Part shown: positions 35,026 through 44,231 of the stretch, piece by piece
How positions within the stretch are numbered: the stretch's first letter is position 1
Layout of the letters: each line of letters starts with the position of its first letter
Assembly: GCA_904374465.1 (NCBI GenBank)
Contig: CAJFFY010000006.1
Location: 25,401-89,400 of the forward strand
From: an uncultured Subdoligranulum sp.
Lineage (GTDB): Bacteria; Bacillota; Clostridia; Oscillospirales; Ruminococcaceae
DNA: 64,000 bases
Direction: 5' to 3'
The notes under the pieces: model-generated
What the model was told of the DNA's origin: nothing
Databases searched by the model: none
Seen by the model: the letters and a program-made list of their open reading frames with translations, nothing else
Translations under genes and position numbers: made by a program

Positions 35026-35967
35026 GTGGCAAAGTATAAGATTTTTGTGGACGGCTCGGCCGGTACCACGGGGCTGCGCATCGCCGACCGGCTGGCCGCG
35101 CGGCCGGAATTTGAAATCCTGAAGATTTCCGAGGCGGACCGCAAGGACGTCCACGCCCGGGCAGCGGTCATCAACGAGAGTGACCTCTCCTTCCTCTGCC
35201 TGCCGGACGACGCCGCCCGGGAGGTGGTGCCGCTGCTGCGGCCCGACGTGCGGGTGCTGGACACCTCCACCGCCCACCGCACCAGCCCCGACTGGCTGTA
35301 CGGCCTGCCGGAACTGGGTGTGACGCGGCAAAAGCTGCCCGCCGCCACCCGTGTGGCGGTGCCGGGCTGCCACGCCACCGGGTTCATCGCCCCGGTGGCG
35401 CCCCTGGTGGAAAAGGGGCTGCTGCCCAAAACCGCCCGGCTGAGCTGCTACAGCCTGACCGGCTACTCGGGCGGCGGCAAAAAGATGATCGCCGAGTATG
35501 AGGCCCCGCGGGAGAACGGGGCCCTCAACGCGCCGCGCCCCTATGGCCTGGCGCTCCACCACAAGCACCTGCCCGAAATGAAGGCCATCACGGGGTTGGA
35601 GTGTGCGCCCAACTTCGTGCCCATCGTGGCCGACTATTACGCGGGAATGGAGACGATGATCCCCCTGGACCTTGTGGCCCTGGGCCTGGACGCCCGGCAG
35701 GTGGCCGACGCGCTGGCGGCATACTACGCCGGGGCCAGGATGATCACGGTGCACCCCTTGTGCGAGGGGACGGACGGCGGCTTTTTGGCGGCCAACAAGC
35801 TGGCCGGGTCCGACCGGCTGGAGATCTTTTGCCTGGCCAACCCCGACGGCACCCAGATGCAGCTCATCAGCCTGTTCGACAACCTGGGCAAGGGCTCGTC
35901 GGGCGCGGCGGTACAGTGCATGAACCTGATGCTGGGATTGGACGAATGTGCGGGTCTGGCCCTGTAA
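35026..35967 (+). CDS. argC: N-acetyl-gamma-glutamyl-phosphate reductase, short type 2
   Basis: 313 residues from GTG, with only a weak ribosome site (GAAACGGG). The Rossmann entry is VDGSAGTTGLRIADRL, and the catalytic Cys lies in VPGCHATGF (about residue 116). The length and DTSTAHR/PGCHATGF motifs fit the shorter type 2 enzymes. It makes acetylglutamate semialdehyde with NADPH. Confidence 0.95.
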   Translation: MAKYKIFVDGSAGTTGLRIADRLAARPEFEILKISEADRKDVHARAAVINESDLSFLCLPDDAAREVVPLLRPDVRVLDTSTAHRTSPDWLYGLPELGVTRQKLPAATRVAVPGCHATGFIAPVAPLVEKGLLPKTARLSCYSLTGYSGGGKKMIAEYEAPRENGALNAPRPYGLALHHKHLPEMKAITGLECAPNFVPIVADYYAGMETMIPLDLVALGLDARQVADALAAYYAGARMITVHPLCEGTDGGFLAANKLAGSDRLEIFCLANPDGTQMQLISLFDNLGKGSSGAAVQCMNLMLGLDECAGLAL

Positions 35968-36004
35968 CCTGTTAGATCGTGGAAAGTGAGAGAGGAAAAC
36001 GAGC

Positions 36005-37231
36005 ATGGAAAGTTTTCAGTCTGTTGCGGGCGGCATCTGCGCCGCCAAAGGTTTTTCCGCCGCGGGGGTACACTGCGGCATCCGGCATAACCATTCCAAG
36101 CTGGACCTGGCGCTGATCAAGGCGGACGTGCGCTGTGCGGGCGCCGGCTGCTACACCACCAACAAGGTGTACGGTGCCCCCATCACGGTGGACCGGGAAC
36201 ACCTGCAGGACGGCTACGCCCAGGCCATTGTGGTCAACAGCGGCAACGCCAACACCTGCGCGCCGAACGGCATCCAGCTGGCAAAGGATACCTGTGACCT
36301 GGTGGCCAAGGCTTTGGGCATCGATGCCAACGACGTGCTGCCCGCCTCCACCGGCGTCATCGGCCAGGCCATGGAGCTGACCCCCTTTGTGACGGGCGTT
36401 CCCGCGGCCGCCGCCAAGCTGGAAGCCAGTGCGGCCGGCAGCCACGATGCCGCCACCGCCATCATGACCACCGACACCCACGCCAAGGAGTTCGCCGTGG
36501 AATTTTCCATCGACGGCAAACCCTGCCGCATCGGTGCCATTGCCAAAGGCTCCGGCATGATCCACCCCAACATGGCCACCATGCTGCTCTTCATGACCAC
36601 CGACGCCAAGGTGGAACCCGCCCTGCTGCAGAAGGCCCTTTCCACCGTGGTGCCCGCCACCTTCAACCAGATCTCGGTGGACGGCGACACCTCCACCAAC
36701 GATACCGTCCTGCTGCTGGCCTCCGGCCTGTCCGGCGCCGAAGTGCAGGCGGGCACCGCCGGCTACGACACCTTTGTGACGGCGCTGACCACCGTGGCCG
36801 AGCACCTCTGCCGTGAGCTGGCCGCCGACGGCGAGGGCGCCACCAAATTGCTGGAATGCACCGTCACCGGCGCGCCCGATCTGGCCACCGCCCGGGCGGT
36901 TTCCAAGAGCGTCATCCACTCCACCCTGTTCAAGGCCGCCATGTTCGGCGCCGACGCCAACTGGGGCCGGGTGCTCTGCGCCATCGGCTATACGCCGGGG
37001 GACTTCGACATCTCCAAGACTGCCGTGCGGCTCAAGAGCCGGGCGGGTGAGGTCTTTGTCTGCGAGAACGCTGCCTACCACCCCTACAGCGAGGAGGAGG
37101 CCGCCAAGGTCCTGAAGGAGGACGAGATCGAGATCCTCGTGGATCTGGGCTGCGGCGAAGCCACGGCCAAGGCCTGGGGCTGCGATTTGACCTACGACTA
37201 CGTCAAGATCAACGGCGACTACCGCACCTGA
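36005..37231 (+). CDS. argJ: Bifunctional glutamate N-acetyltransferase/ornithine acetyltransferase
   Basis: 408 residues. The autocleavage site is intact: KGSGMIHPNMATMLLF, with Thr192 as new N-terminal nucleophile. Earlier VVNSGNANTC and PASTGVIG are conserved. It moves the acetyl group from acetylornithine to glutamate, so the pathway is cyclic; use of acetyl-CoA as well (true bifunctionality) cannot be read but is suggested by the lack of argA here. Confidence 0.96.
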   Translation: MESFQSVAGGICAAKGFSAAGVHCGIRHNHSKLDLALIKADVRCAGAGCYTTNKVYGAPITVDREHLQDGYAQAIVVNSGNANTCAPNGIQLAKDTCDLVAKALGIDANDVLPASTGVIGQAMELTPFVTGVPAAAAKLEASAAGSHDAATAIMTTDTHAKEFAVEFSIDGKPCRIGAIAKGSGMIHPNMATMLLFMTTDAKVEPALLQKALSTVVPATFNQISVDGDTSTNDTVLLLASGLSGAEVQAGTAGYDTFVTALTTVAEHLCRELAADGEGATKLLECTVTGAPDLATARAVSKSVIHSTLFKAAMFGADANWGRVLCAIGYTPGDFDISKTAVRLKSRAGEVFVCENAAYHPYSEEEAAKVLKEDEIEILVDLGCGEATAKAWGCDLTYDYVKINGDYRT

Positions 37232-37251
37232 GAAGCGAGGGGAACACGGCG

Positions 37252-38106
37252 ATGAAAAACGAACAGATGGCGCTGCTGTTCAGCGAAGCAACGCCCTATA
37301 TCCAGAAATACCACGGCAAAACGCTGGTTATCAAGTACGGCGGCAATGCCATGGTCAACGATCAGCTCAAACTGGCCGTCATGAACGACCTGGTCACCCT
37401 GACGCTGCTGGGCGTCCGGGTCGTGCTGGTGCACGGCGGCGGCCCGGCCATCAACCAGATGCTCAAAAAAGTGGGCAAGGAGTCCAAATTCGTGGGCGGC
37501 CTGCGCTATACCGATAAAGAGACGATGGGCATTGTCCAGCAGGTGCTGGCGGGCCAGGTGAACAAGGACCTGGTGGCGCTGCTCAAGGGCCGCGGCGTGG
37601 GCCTGTGCGGTATGGACGGGCATATGATCACCTGTTCCCGCAAGGCCGATGTCGACCTCGGTTATGTCGGCGAGATCGAGCGGGTGGACACCACCCTGAT
37701 CGACCACCTGCTGGCGGACAGCTTCATTCCGGTCATCGCCACGGTGGGCATGGACAGCAACGGCGTGCCCTACAACATCAACGCCGACACCGCCGCCGCC
37801 GAGATCGCCATCGCCCTGCATGCCGAAAAGCTGGTCAGCATGACCGATATTGTGGGCCTGCTCTACGACAAGGACGACGAGTCCACCCTGATTCCCGAAG
37901 TGGAAGTCTCGGAAATCGAGGGCTACAAACAGGCCGGGGTCATCGCCGGCGGCATGCTGCCCAAGATCGAAGGCATGGCCGAAGCCATCTACAAGGGGGT
38001 CCACGAGGCCGTCATCATCGACGGCCGGGTGCCCCATTCCATTCTGCTGGAAATGTTCTCCGACCGCGGCGCCGGTACCATGTTCTACCGCCGCGGCAAC
38101 CGCTGA
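37252..38106 (+). CDS. argB: Acetylglutamate kinase
   Basis: 284 residues. KYGGNAM and LVHGGGPAINQML are the phosphate-binding and substrate loops; INADTAAAEIAIAL and GGMLPKI complete the amino-acid-kinase fold. The extra N-terminal helix (EQMALLFSEATPYIQKYHGK) is the mark of hexameric, arginine-inhibited forms, so feedback control by arginine is likely. Confidence 0.96.
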   Translation: MKNEQMALLFSEATPYIQKYHGKTLVIKYGGNAMVNDQLKLAVMNDLVTLTLLGVRVVLVHGGGPAINQMLKKVGKESKFVGGLRYTDKETMGIVQQVLAGQVNKDLVALLKGRGVGLCGMDGHMITCSRKADVDLGYVGEIERVDTTLIDHLLADSFIPVIATVGMDSNGVPYNINADTAAAEIAIALHAEKLVSMTDIVGLLYDKDDESTLIPEVEVSEIEGYKQAGVIAGGMLPKIEGMAEAIYKGVHEAVIIDGRVPHSILLEMFSDRGAGTMFYRRGNR

Positions 38107-38121
38107 AAGGAGGCGTGCATC

Positions 38122-39300
38122 ATGAATACCCAATCGATCAAAGCGCGGGACGATGCCCACGTCCTGCACACCTACGGCCGCAGCCCCGTGGCGCTGGTCA
38201 GCGGCAAGGGCATGGTGGCCACCGACGCCGAGGGCAAGCAGTATCTGGACTTCACCTCGGGCATCGGCGTCAACTGCCTGGGCTACTGCCACCCGGCCTG
38301 GGTGGCGGCGGTCACGGCCCAGGCAGGCACGCTGCAGCACACCTCCAACCTCTATTACACCGAGCCCTGCGGTGCCCTGGCAGAGGAACTCTGCCGCCGC
38401 ACCGGGCTGGATGCCGTCTTTTTCGGCAACTCCGGTGCCGAGGCCAACGAGGGTGCCATCAAGGCCGCCCGCAAATACAGCGTGGATACCTACGGCTCCG
38501 ACCGCAACAAGATGCTGACGCTGGTCAACTCCTTCCACGGCCGCACGCTGGCCACCCTGACCGCCACCGGTCAGGAGGTCTTCCACCACGATTTCGGACC
38601 CTTCCCGGAGCGGTTCGGCTACATTCCGGCGGGGGATTTCGCCGCACTGCAAGCGGCTGCCGATGCCGAGACCTGCGCCGTCCTGCTGGAACTGGTGCAG
38701 GGCGAAGGCGGCGTTGTGGCTCTGGACAAGGACTACGTGGCCCAGGTGGCCGCCTTCTGCAAGGAGCGGGACATCCTGCTGCTGGTGGATGAGGTGCAGA
38801 CCGGCGTGGGCCGCACCGGCACCTTCCTGGCCTGCGAGCAGTACGACCTGCACCCCGACATCGTCACGCTGGCCAAGGGCCTGGGCGGCGGACTGCCCAT
38901 CGGTGCCGTGGTCATGACGAAAAAGGTGGCCGACCATATGGGACCCGGCAGCCACGGGTCCACCTTCGGCGGAAACCCGGTGGTCTGTGCCGGTGCGCTG
39001 GCCGTTATGGAGCAGCTCACCCCCGAACTGCTGGCCCACGCCCGCAAGATGGCCGAAACCCTGCGCACCGGACTGCAAACGCTGCCCCATGTGACCGCCG
39101 TCAGCGGTCTGGGCCTGATGGTGGGCATCGCCTTCGAGGACGGCATTTCGGCCGCCGCCGTGCGCACCGCCTGCGAGCAGCAGGGACTGCTGGTGCTCAC
39201 CGCCAAGACCCGCCTGCGGCTGCTGCCGCCGCTCATCCTCACGCAGGAGGACGTGGACAAGGCCCTGGCCATCCTGCGCACCGTGTTGGAGAAGGTATGA
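38122..39300 (+). CDS. argD: Acetylornithine aminotransferase
   Basis: 392 residues, class III PLP aminotransferase. Conserved parts: TSGIGVNCLGYCHP, GNSGAEANEGAIKAAR, FHGRTLATL, LVDEVQTGVGRTG, and the PLP Lys in TLAKGLGGGLPIGA. It converts acetylglutamate semialdehyde to acetylornithine. GAAAGGAGG precedes the start; the stop overlaps argF. Confidence 0.96.
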   Translation: MNTQSIKARDDAHVLHTYGRSPVALVSGKGMVATDAEGKQYLDFTSGIGVNCLGYCHPAWVAAVTAQAGTLQHTSNLYYTEPCGALAEELCRRTGLDAVFFGNSGAEANEGAIKAARKYSVDTYGSDRNKMLTLVNSFHGRTLATLTATGQEVFHHDFGPFPERFGYIPAGDFAALQAAADAETCAVLLELVQGEGGVVALDKDYVAQVAAFCKERDILLLVDEVQTGVGRTGTFLACEQYDLHPDIVTLAKGLGGGLPIGAVVMTKKVADHMGPGSHGSTFGGNPVVCAGALAVMEQLTPELLAHARKMAETLRTGLQTLPHVTAVSGLGLMVGIAFEDGISAAAVRTACEQQGLLVLTAKTRLRLLPPLILTQEDVDKALAILRTVLEKV

Positions 39301-40211
39301 TGAAACATCTGTTGAAACTGGGCGGACTGAGCCGCGACGAGATCCTGCATGTGCTGGATGTGGCCGACGAATACAAGCGGCTGCACAAACAGGGCGTCGA
39401 TCCCAAAGACCTGCAGGGCAAGGCCGTGGCGCTGATGTTCGCCAAACATTCCACCCGCACCCGTACCAGCCTGGAGGTGGGCATCTACCAGATGGGCGGC
39501 CTGGGCACCTATCTGAGCGCCAACGATCTGCAGACCGCCCGGGGCGAGCCCATTCAGGATACCGCCCGGGTGCTGGGCCGGTACTATGACGCCATCGTCT
39601 GCCGCACCTACAAGCAGACCGACCTGGACGCCCTGGCCCAGTACAGCGGCGTGCCGGTGGTGTCCGGCATGACCGACTACGCCCACCCGCTGCAGGTGCT
39701 CACCGACCTGATGACGGTGCGGGAGTACAAGGGCCGGCTGGCAGGGCTGCGCATGGGCTTCATCGGGGACGGCTACAACATGGCCAACAGCCTGATTGTG
39801 GGCTGCCTGGCCGTGGGCATGCAGGTGACGATGGCCTGCCCGAAGGGCTATCGCCCCGCCGCCGACGTGCTGATGCAGGCCAAAGCCTACGGCGACGCCT
39901 TCCGGCTGGTGCACGACCCCGACGAGGCCGCCCGGGACGCCGATGTGCTCTTCACCGATGTGTGGGTGAGTATGGGCATGGAGCGGGAGACCGAGCGCCG
40001 CCAGCGGGATTTCACCGGCTTTACGCTGGACGCCGGCCGGATGGCCCTGGCCAAGCCGGACTGCATGGTGCAGCATCCGCTGCCCGCCCGCCGCGGCGAG
40101 GAGATCGCCACCGACGTCTTTGAACAGCACGCCAATGAAATTTTTGATGAGGCAGAAAACCGCCTCCATGTGGAAAAGGCCGTCCTGGCCATCCTGCTGG
40201 CCGGCAAGTGA
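39297..40211 (+). CDS. argF: Ornithine carbamoyltransferase with an unusual HPLP motif
   Basis: 304 residues if the first of two ATGs is used (39297 or 39300). The carbamoyl-phosphate loop HSTRTRTS, HPLQVLTDL and the SMG loop DVWVSMG are present. The ornithine-binding motif, normally HCLP, reads HPLPARRGEE (His260-Pro261), so the usual Cys is absent, as in aspartate transcarbamoylases. The operon context and the SMG loop still favour ornithine as substrate. It ends the arg operon. Confidence 0.9.
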   Translation: MMKHLLKLGGLSRDEILHVLDVADEYKRLHKQGVDPKDLQGKAVALMFAKHSTRTRTSLEVGIYQMGGLGTYLSANDLQTARGEPIQDTARVLGRYYDAIVCRTYKQTDLDALAQYSGVPVVSGMTDYAHPLQVLTDLMTVREYKGRLAGLRMGFIGDGYNMANSLIVGCLAVGMQVTMACPKGYRPAADVLMQAKAYGDAFRLVHDPDEAARDADVLFTDVWVSMGMERETERRQRDFTGFTLDAGRMALAKPDCMVQHPLPARRGEEIATDVFEQHANEIFDEAENRLHVEKAVLAILLAGK

Positions 40212-40218
40212 CGGGGGT

Positions 40219-40242
40219 GTTCTTTTCTTGCAAGAAAAGAAC
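40219..40242. repeat. 24-bp perfect palindrome after argF
   Basis: Left arm GTTCTTTTCTTG, mirrored exactly, six bases after the argF stop. First part of a composite intergenic element ending at 40336. Confidence 0.85.
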
Positions 40243-40260
40243 CAAAAGAACTCTCATTAA

Positions 40261-40297
40261 AAATCTCCCGCAGGGAATTTCCCTGCGGGAGATTTTT
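40261..40297. terminator. arg operon terminator
   Basis: A perfect 15-bp stem (AAATCTCCCGCAGGG with CCCTGCGGGAGATTT), loop AATTT, then T-run. Nearly symmetric, so it can also serve the convergent gene at 40337-40993. Confidence 0.95.
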
Positions 40298-40298
40298 G

Positions 40299-40336
40299 TT
40301 TGGAATTTCTTCGGTTCCTTCTTTGCAAAGAAGGAA
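40299..40336. repeat. 38-bp palindromic intergenic repeat, copy 2
   Basis: Matches 16668-16705 at 37 of 38 positions (GGAA here, GGAG there). The 22-bp palindrome (40315-40336) ends exactly at the stop codon of the convergent gene. Confidence 0.85.
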
Positions 40337-40993
40337 TCAGGTAGCCTTGCGCAGGATCAGTTCCATCCCGCCGGCACCCCAGCCGAAGTCCCCCACGGCA
40401 TAGCCCCGTTCCAGCATGCGGGGCAAAGCGGGGTCGCCCAGGTGCAGCCGGCGGTAGGGCTCCCGCCAGTGGGGCAGTCCTCGGGCCGAGAAGATCAGCA
40501 GCTCACTGCCCGCCATGGGGCGTACCCCCCGCAGGGTCAGCCCGGCGGAAAGATACTGGGCGCACAAGTCCTCGCAATCGGGCAGCCGTTCGGGGTCCAG
40601 CGGCTGTACGGCCCAGACGTGGTAGCTGGCATACCGGGCGGTGGCCAGCCCCAGGGCGGTGCGCAAAAACTGGCGCAGCCGGGTGTAGTGGGGCAGCGTG
40701 CGAGGCGGGGTCAGCACGGCGCCCTGGCCGTCGGCGCCGTACCCGGCCGCCCGCAGACTGGCGGGCAGGGTGGCATCGTCATACAGGGGCAGCAGGGCTG
40801 CGGCGGCCTGCAGGGTGTCGGTGCCCGCAAAATCCCCCAGGATGCGCCCGGCCTCCAGGGCAGGCCGCAGGGCGTCGGGCGGCAGCAGCGGCAGGGAATC
40901 CCCGGCACACAGGGCCAGCAGGGCCTCCTGCCGGCTGGGGGACAGTGTTTCGACGGAAAAATCGGTGGCGGTACGTTGGAGTGTCTGCAACAT
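40337..40993 (-). CDS. Unknown protein, 218 residues
   Basis: Not recognised. No membrane helix or signal peptide. An N-terminal half rich in Leu/Ala (residues 1-60) leads to a more conserved-looking C-terminal half with YTRLRQFLRTALGLATARYASYHVW, LPDCEDLCAQYLSAGLTLRG and a Gly-rich end (GDFGWGAGGMELIL). The frame is open and GC-codon-biased like its neighbours. AGAAGGGACC is a moderate ribosome site. Its stop touches the palindromic repeat. Confidence 0.7.
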   Translation of the reverse strand: MLQTLQRTATDFSVETLSPSRQEALLALCAGDSLPLLPPDALRPALEAGRILGDFAGTDTLQAAAALLPLYDDATLPASLRAAGYGADGQGAVLTPPRTLPHYTRLRQFLRTALGLATARYASYHVWAVQPLDPERLPDCEDLCAQYLSAGLTLRGVRPMAGSELLIFSARGLPHWREPYRRLHLGDPALPRMLERGYAVGDFGWGAGGMELILRKAT

Positions 40994-41041
40994 AGAATTT
41001 GGTCCCTTCTGCTAAGTAAAAAGTGAATACGGGACCATTGT

Positions 41042-41082
41042 AAACAAAAACGCCCGCCAAAACTGCCGAAACAGGGCGGGCG
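41042..41082 (-). terminator. Terminator of the minus-strand pair ending at 41092
   Basis: On the minus strand, CGCCCGCC pairs with GGCGGGCG, followed by TTTTTGTTT. Confidence 0.85.
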
Positions 41083-41091
41083 TATAAAGGC

Positions 41092-41268
41092 TTAGCGGCG
41101 GGAGGCGGGAGCGTCGGCGGGAGGCCGGCGGACCAGCTCCTCAAAGCTGCGGTTGGCGGTAAAACAGCGGTGGTAGGGGTTGTCCGGCAAGGGCGTTTTG
41201 GGGGCTGCGGGGACGGACCGCTTGCGGAACCGGCGCAGGTAAGCCCGCAGCCTGGGCGTGGTGCGCAT
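41092..41268 (-). CDS. Small basic protein, unknown
   Basis: 58 residues, starting MRTTPRLRAYLRRFRKRS and ending in RRPPADAPASRR. Too short for strong evidence. Support: the ATG is three bases after the stop of the membrane-anchored protein, with GAGGG upstream, and a clean terminator follows the stop. An overlapping larger frame (41141-41434) would run inside the gene before it and is not chosen. Confidence 0.4.
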   Translation of the reverse strand: MRTTPRLRAYLRRFRKRSVPAAPKTPLPDNPYHRCFTANRSFEELVRRPPADAPASRR

Positions 41269-41271
41269 GGC

Positions 41272-42021
41272 TCAGCCCTCGGCAGGGGGCGTGGCCCCTG
41301 CGGTCAGCGCGGCCCACAGGGTCTGGGCCTGGGTGTAGGCTTCGGGCACTTCCTCCGCCCAGTTGCCGCGGAAGCCCAAGTAGAGGGGCCCCACCAGTTC
41401 CTGGCTGGAAAACTGGGTGTCCCTGGTATCCCAAAAGACGGTGTAGCTGCCCAGGTCCAGCCCGGCCAGCACCGGGCAGTCGCTCCAGCGGTAGACCATC
41501 TGCTGCCAGTCCCCCGTCTCGCCCTCGGGGGGCAGGGTGCCGTCCCGGTATTGCAGGATCTGGGTCTGTTCCTGGAAGCCCTCCGGGTCGGCCAGCAGGT
41601 AGAGGTAGGTTTCGGTGTCGGCGGAAAGATCGGCGCTCAGCTTGGTCAGCCCGGCCATCTGGGAGTAGGGGTCGGCGTCCTCACTGTCCTCCCCGAAGCC
41701 CAGGATGTACTGGTTCAGCTGTACCACCACTTTGCCGTCGCCGTTGCGGTCGGTGCAGTAGGGAACCAGGGCGGCTTCCAGGGCGTCTGCCGTCTCCTCG
41801 GGCAGCGACTGCATGCCCACGTAGCCGATCTGCAGGTCCGGCTGCACCTGACTCAGGGCATCGTGCACGGTCCAGGCGATCAGCGCCACCACAATCACCG
41901 CCACCGCCACGGCGATCTTGTTGTAATGCCACCAGTTGGAGGCTTTCTCCTGGCGGGTGTACTCCCGGGGGGCGGGTTCGGGGGTATATTGTTCGTCACT
42001 GCTTTTGGTGACCCAGGCCAT
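41272..42021 (-). CDS. Membrane-anchored protein with extracytoplasmic domain, unknown
   Basis: 249 residues from MAWVTKSSDEQYTPEP with AAAGGAG upstream; the longer frame to 42153 runs through the promoter region. One membrane helix (KIAVAVAVIVVALIAWTVHDAL, about residues 35-55) is followed by a soluble acidic domain of about 190 residues (DLQIGYVGMQSLPEETADALEAAL, LNQYILGF). The form is common among lipoprotein-like or sporulation-neighbour proteins in Clostridia, but I do not recognise it. Confidence 0.75.
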   Translation of the reverse strand: MAWVTKSSDEQYTPEPAPREYTRQEKASNWWHYNKIAVAVAVIVVALIAWTVHDALSQVQPDLQIGYVGMQSLPEETADALEAALVPYCTDRNGDGKVVVQLNQYILGFGEDSEDADPYSQMAGLTKLSADLSADTETYLYLLADPEGFQEQTQILQYRDGTLPPEGETGDWQQMVYRWSDCPVLAGLDLGSYTVFWDTRDTQFSSQELVGPLYLGFRGNWAEEVPEAYTQAQTLWAALTAGATPPAEG

Positions 42022-42105
42022 AGGAACGACCACTCCTTTGTATAACGTTCTTTTTATTGTAGCACAATTCGCGGGGCAAATTGTAAACTTTATTATAACA
42101 CAGCC

Positions 42106-42134
42106 TTGCAAACTGTGCACAAAATCGGTATCAT
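42106..42134 (+). promoter_or_regulatory. Promoter of the C39-like gene
   Basis: TTGCAA (42106-42111), a 17-bp spacer and TATCAT (42129-42134), 46 bp before the start. Confidence 0.65.
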
Positions 42135-42179
42135 TAAAGAGAGATTGCAACACCCAACCGGGGAGAGGACGGTGCCTGT

Positions 42180-43493
42180 ATGGAAAAAAATACCCTGCTG
42201 CTGCGCGATACCGAAGCCTTCATGCGCGGGGAGCTGGACAACGTCACGGTGGCGGACGGCTGCATCGTGCTGGACCTGGTACAGGGCAGTTATGTGCCTT
42301 ATGGCTGCTATACCAGCGCGGCCATCCCCATGCCGGTCTTTGACGCCCTGTGGGTCAGCTGGAACGCCGTTTCGCCCTCCGGTACGGCGGTGGAAGCCCA
42401 GGCCCGGGTGCTGGTGGACGGCAACTGGACCGCCTGGATCAGCTTTGGCAAATGGAGCCCCTATCTGCGGCGGGAGGGCGTGCCTCCTCAAGAGAAGGGT
42501 CCGCTGCGCATCGGCGCCGACGTCCTGCGGTTGGACAGCAAGCGGGCCACCCAGGCCCAGCTGCGCATCTATCTTTATACCAAATACGAAAAAGTCACCC
42601 CGGCGGTGCGGCTGCTGGGGGCCAGCGTGCGGTCGGTGGGGGTCATTCCCGCCCGGGGACGCCCCATCAACCGGCGGCTTCACCTGATGCCCTACGTCAT
42701 GGCCCGCCGCGCCCCGGCCCTGCGCCCCTGGATGGACCTGGCCATCAGTCTGACCAGCCTGACCAACCGGTGGGGCGCCGATCTTCTGCCCGAGGAGTTT
42801 GCCCAGGCCCTGCGGGACTGGCGTTCCCCCGACGAAGGGGACGTGCGCAACCTGGGGTTTGCTGCCGCGGCGGCGGGTTGCTGGGGGTTCCCCACCTGGG
42901 TGACCTGGTGCGGCCTGGGCACCCTGCGGGAGGAAATCCGCCAGGGGTTCGGCACCATTGTGGCGCTGGAATCCACCCCGGCCCAGATCGCCGACGGCTG
43001 GCCGGAACGCCGCTATGTATCGGTGCGGGGATTCAGCACCACCGGGGGGACCCCGCGGGTGCAGCTCTGCGACCCCTGGGCCGGCGACCAGGACTTTGAC
43101 GCCGAGACCGAGATGGAGCTGGACGATTTTCTGGTGGCGTGGGACAATGTGGCCCTGCTGATGCGTCCCCGGGACCTGCAGGATGAACACCGCGGTCCCG
43201 GCCGGGGCAGTGTTTGGGTGCGTCCGGCGGGGGAAAACGCCCCCGGCATCTACCGCCTGTTCCTCAATGGGGAAGTCCATCTGCTGGGAGATGATTTCTG
43301 CCAGAACGGCGGCGTCCTGGCCTGGAGCACGCCGGATGACCGCCCCCATGCCACCACCGCCCACCGCACCTTCCGGTTTGTGGAACCGGAACTGGGCGGC
43401 TTGCGGTTGGAACCGGCGGAAAAAGGCCGGAAATATACCGTTTATGCCATCGACACGGCAGGCGCGATGCTGGTGGGCGATGTGACGCTCTGA
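42180..43493 (+). CDS. C39-peptidase-like protein, catalytic Cys apparently missing
   Basis: 437 residues. The N-terminal half (to about 160) is a beta-rich binding-like region ([21 protein letters not shown]). The middle (about 175-330) follows the C39-like peptidase family: [54 protein letters not shown] and [14 protein letters not shown]. By my alignment the family's nucleophile Cys (ICSPTS) falls on Asp186 in [11 protein letters not shown], so it may be inactive or a binding protein. The start is uncertain by a few codons. Possible first gene of a unit with araD and the transaldolase. Confidence 0.65.
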   Translation: MEKNTLLLRDTEAFMRGELDNVTVADGCIVLDLVQGSYVPYGCYTSAAIPMPVFDALWVSWNAVSPSGTAVEAQARVLVDGNWTAWISFGKWSPYLRREGVPPQEKGPLRIGADVLRLDSKRATQAQLRIYLYTKYEKVTPAVRLLGASVRSVGVIPARGRPINRRLHLMPYVMARRAPALRPWMDLAISLTSLTNRWGADLLPEEFAQALRDWRSPDEGDVRNLGFAAAAAGCWGFPTWVTWCGLGTLREEIRQGFGTIVALESTPAQIADGWPERRYVSVRGFSTTGGTPRVQLCDPWAGDQDFDAETEMELDDFLVAWDNVALLMRPRDLQDEHRGPGRGSVWVRPAGENAPGIYRLFLNGEVHLLGDDFCQNGGVLAWSTPDDRPHATTAHRTFRFVEPELGGLRLEPAEKGRKYTVYAIDTAGAMLVGDVTL

Positions 43494-43515
43494 GCGTCGG
43501 AAAGGGAGAACCAAC

Positions 43516-44214
43516 GTGATACTGGAAACTCTGCGCCGCTTGGTCTGGGCGGCCAACCTGGAACTGCCCCGCAGCGGCCTGGTGACCCAGACCTGGGGCA
43601 ATGTGTCGGGCATCGACCGGGCCGCCGGGCTGATGGTCATCAAGCCCTCCGGGGTGGCTTATCAGGACCTCACTCCGGAAAACCTGGTGGTGGTGGACCT
43701 GGACGGACACCGGGTGGAAGGGGAACTCAACCCCTCCAGCGATACCGACACCCACCTGGAACTGTACAAGGCGTTCCCGTCGCTGGGGGGCATTGTGCAC
43801 ACCCACAGCACCTACGCCACCGCCTGGGCCCAGGCGGGGCGGGACCTGCCCTGCTACGGCACCACCCATGCCGACGCCTTCTACGGCCCGGTGCCCTGCA
43901 CCCGCCCGCTGGAGGCGGCCGAGGTGCAGGATGCCTACGAAAAAAACACCGGCCTGGTCATTGCCGAAACCTTCCGTGAGCGCGGCCTGGACCCGCAGGC
44001 GGTTCCGGTGGTACTCTGCGCCTGGCACGGGCCCTTCACCTGGGGCAAAGACCCCGAGGAGGCGGTGCAGAACGCCGTGGTGCTGGAGGAGGTGGCCCGC
44101 ATGGCCATCCTGACCCGCCAGATCGATCCGGCGGCGGCGCCCGCCCCCGGATACCTGCAGGACAAGCATTTCCACCGCAAGCACGGCCCCGGAGCCTACT
44201 ACGGTCAAAAATAA
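43516..44214 (+). CDS. araD: Class II aldolase/epimerase, L-ribulose-5-phosphate 4-epimerase type
   Basis: 232 residues from GTG after AAAGGGAG. The zinc ligands are HTHSTYAT (His at about 95 and 97) and a later His in [10 protein letters not shown] (about 171). TWGNVSG and IKPSG are the phosphate-binding signatures, and the catalytic Asp is in THADAF. It links L-ribulose-5-P to D-xylulose-5-P. The same family includes UlaF/SgbE used for L-ascorbate and gulonate breakdown, which fits the sugar-acid genes downstream. Confidence 0.9.
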   Translation: MILETLRRLVWAANLELPRSGLVTQTWGNVSGIDRAAGLMVIKPSGVAYQDLTPENLVVVDLDGHRVEGELNPSSDTDTHLELYKAFPSLGGIVHTHSTYATAWAQAGRDLPCYGTTHADAFYGPVPCTRPLEAAEVQDAYEKNTGLVIAETFRERGLDPQAVPVVLCAWHGPFTWGKDPEEAVQNAVVLEEVARMAILTRQIDPAAAPAPGYLQDKHFHRKHGPGAYYGQK

Positions 44215-44231
44215 GTCGGGAGGAATGTTGT

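Noticed and set aside
41141..41434. 97-codon minus-strand frame
   Set aside because: Overlaps the membrane-anchored protein gene in another frame and has Pro/Gly/Arg-rich shadow composition.
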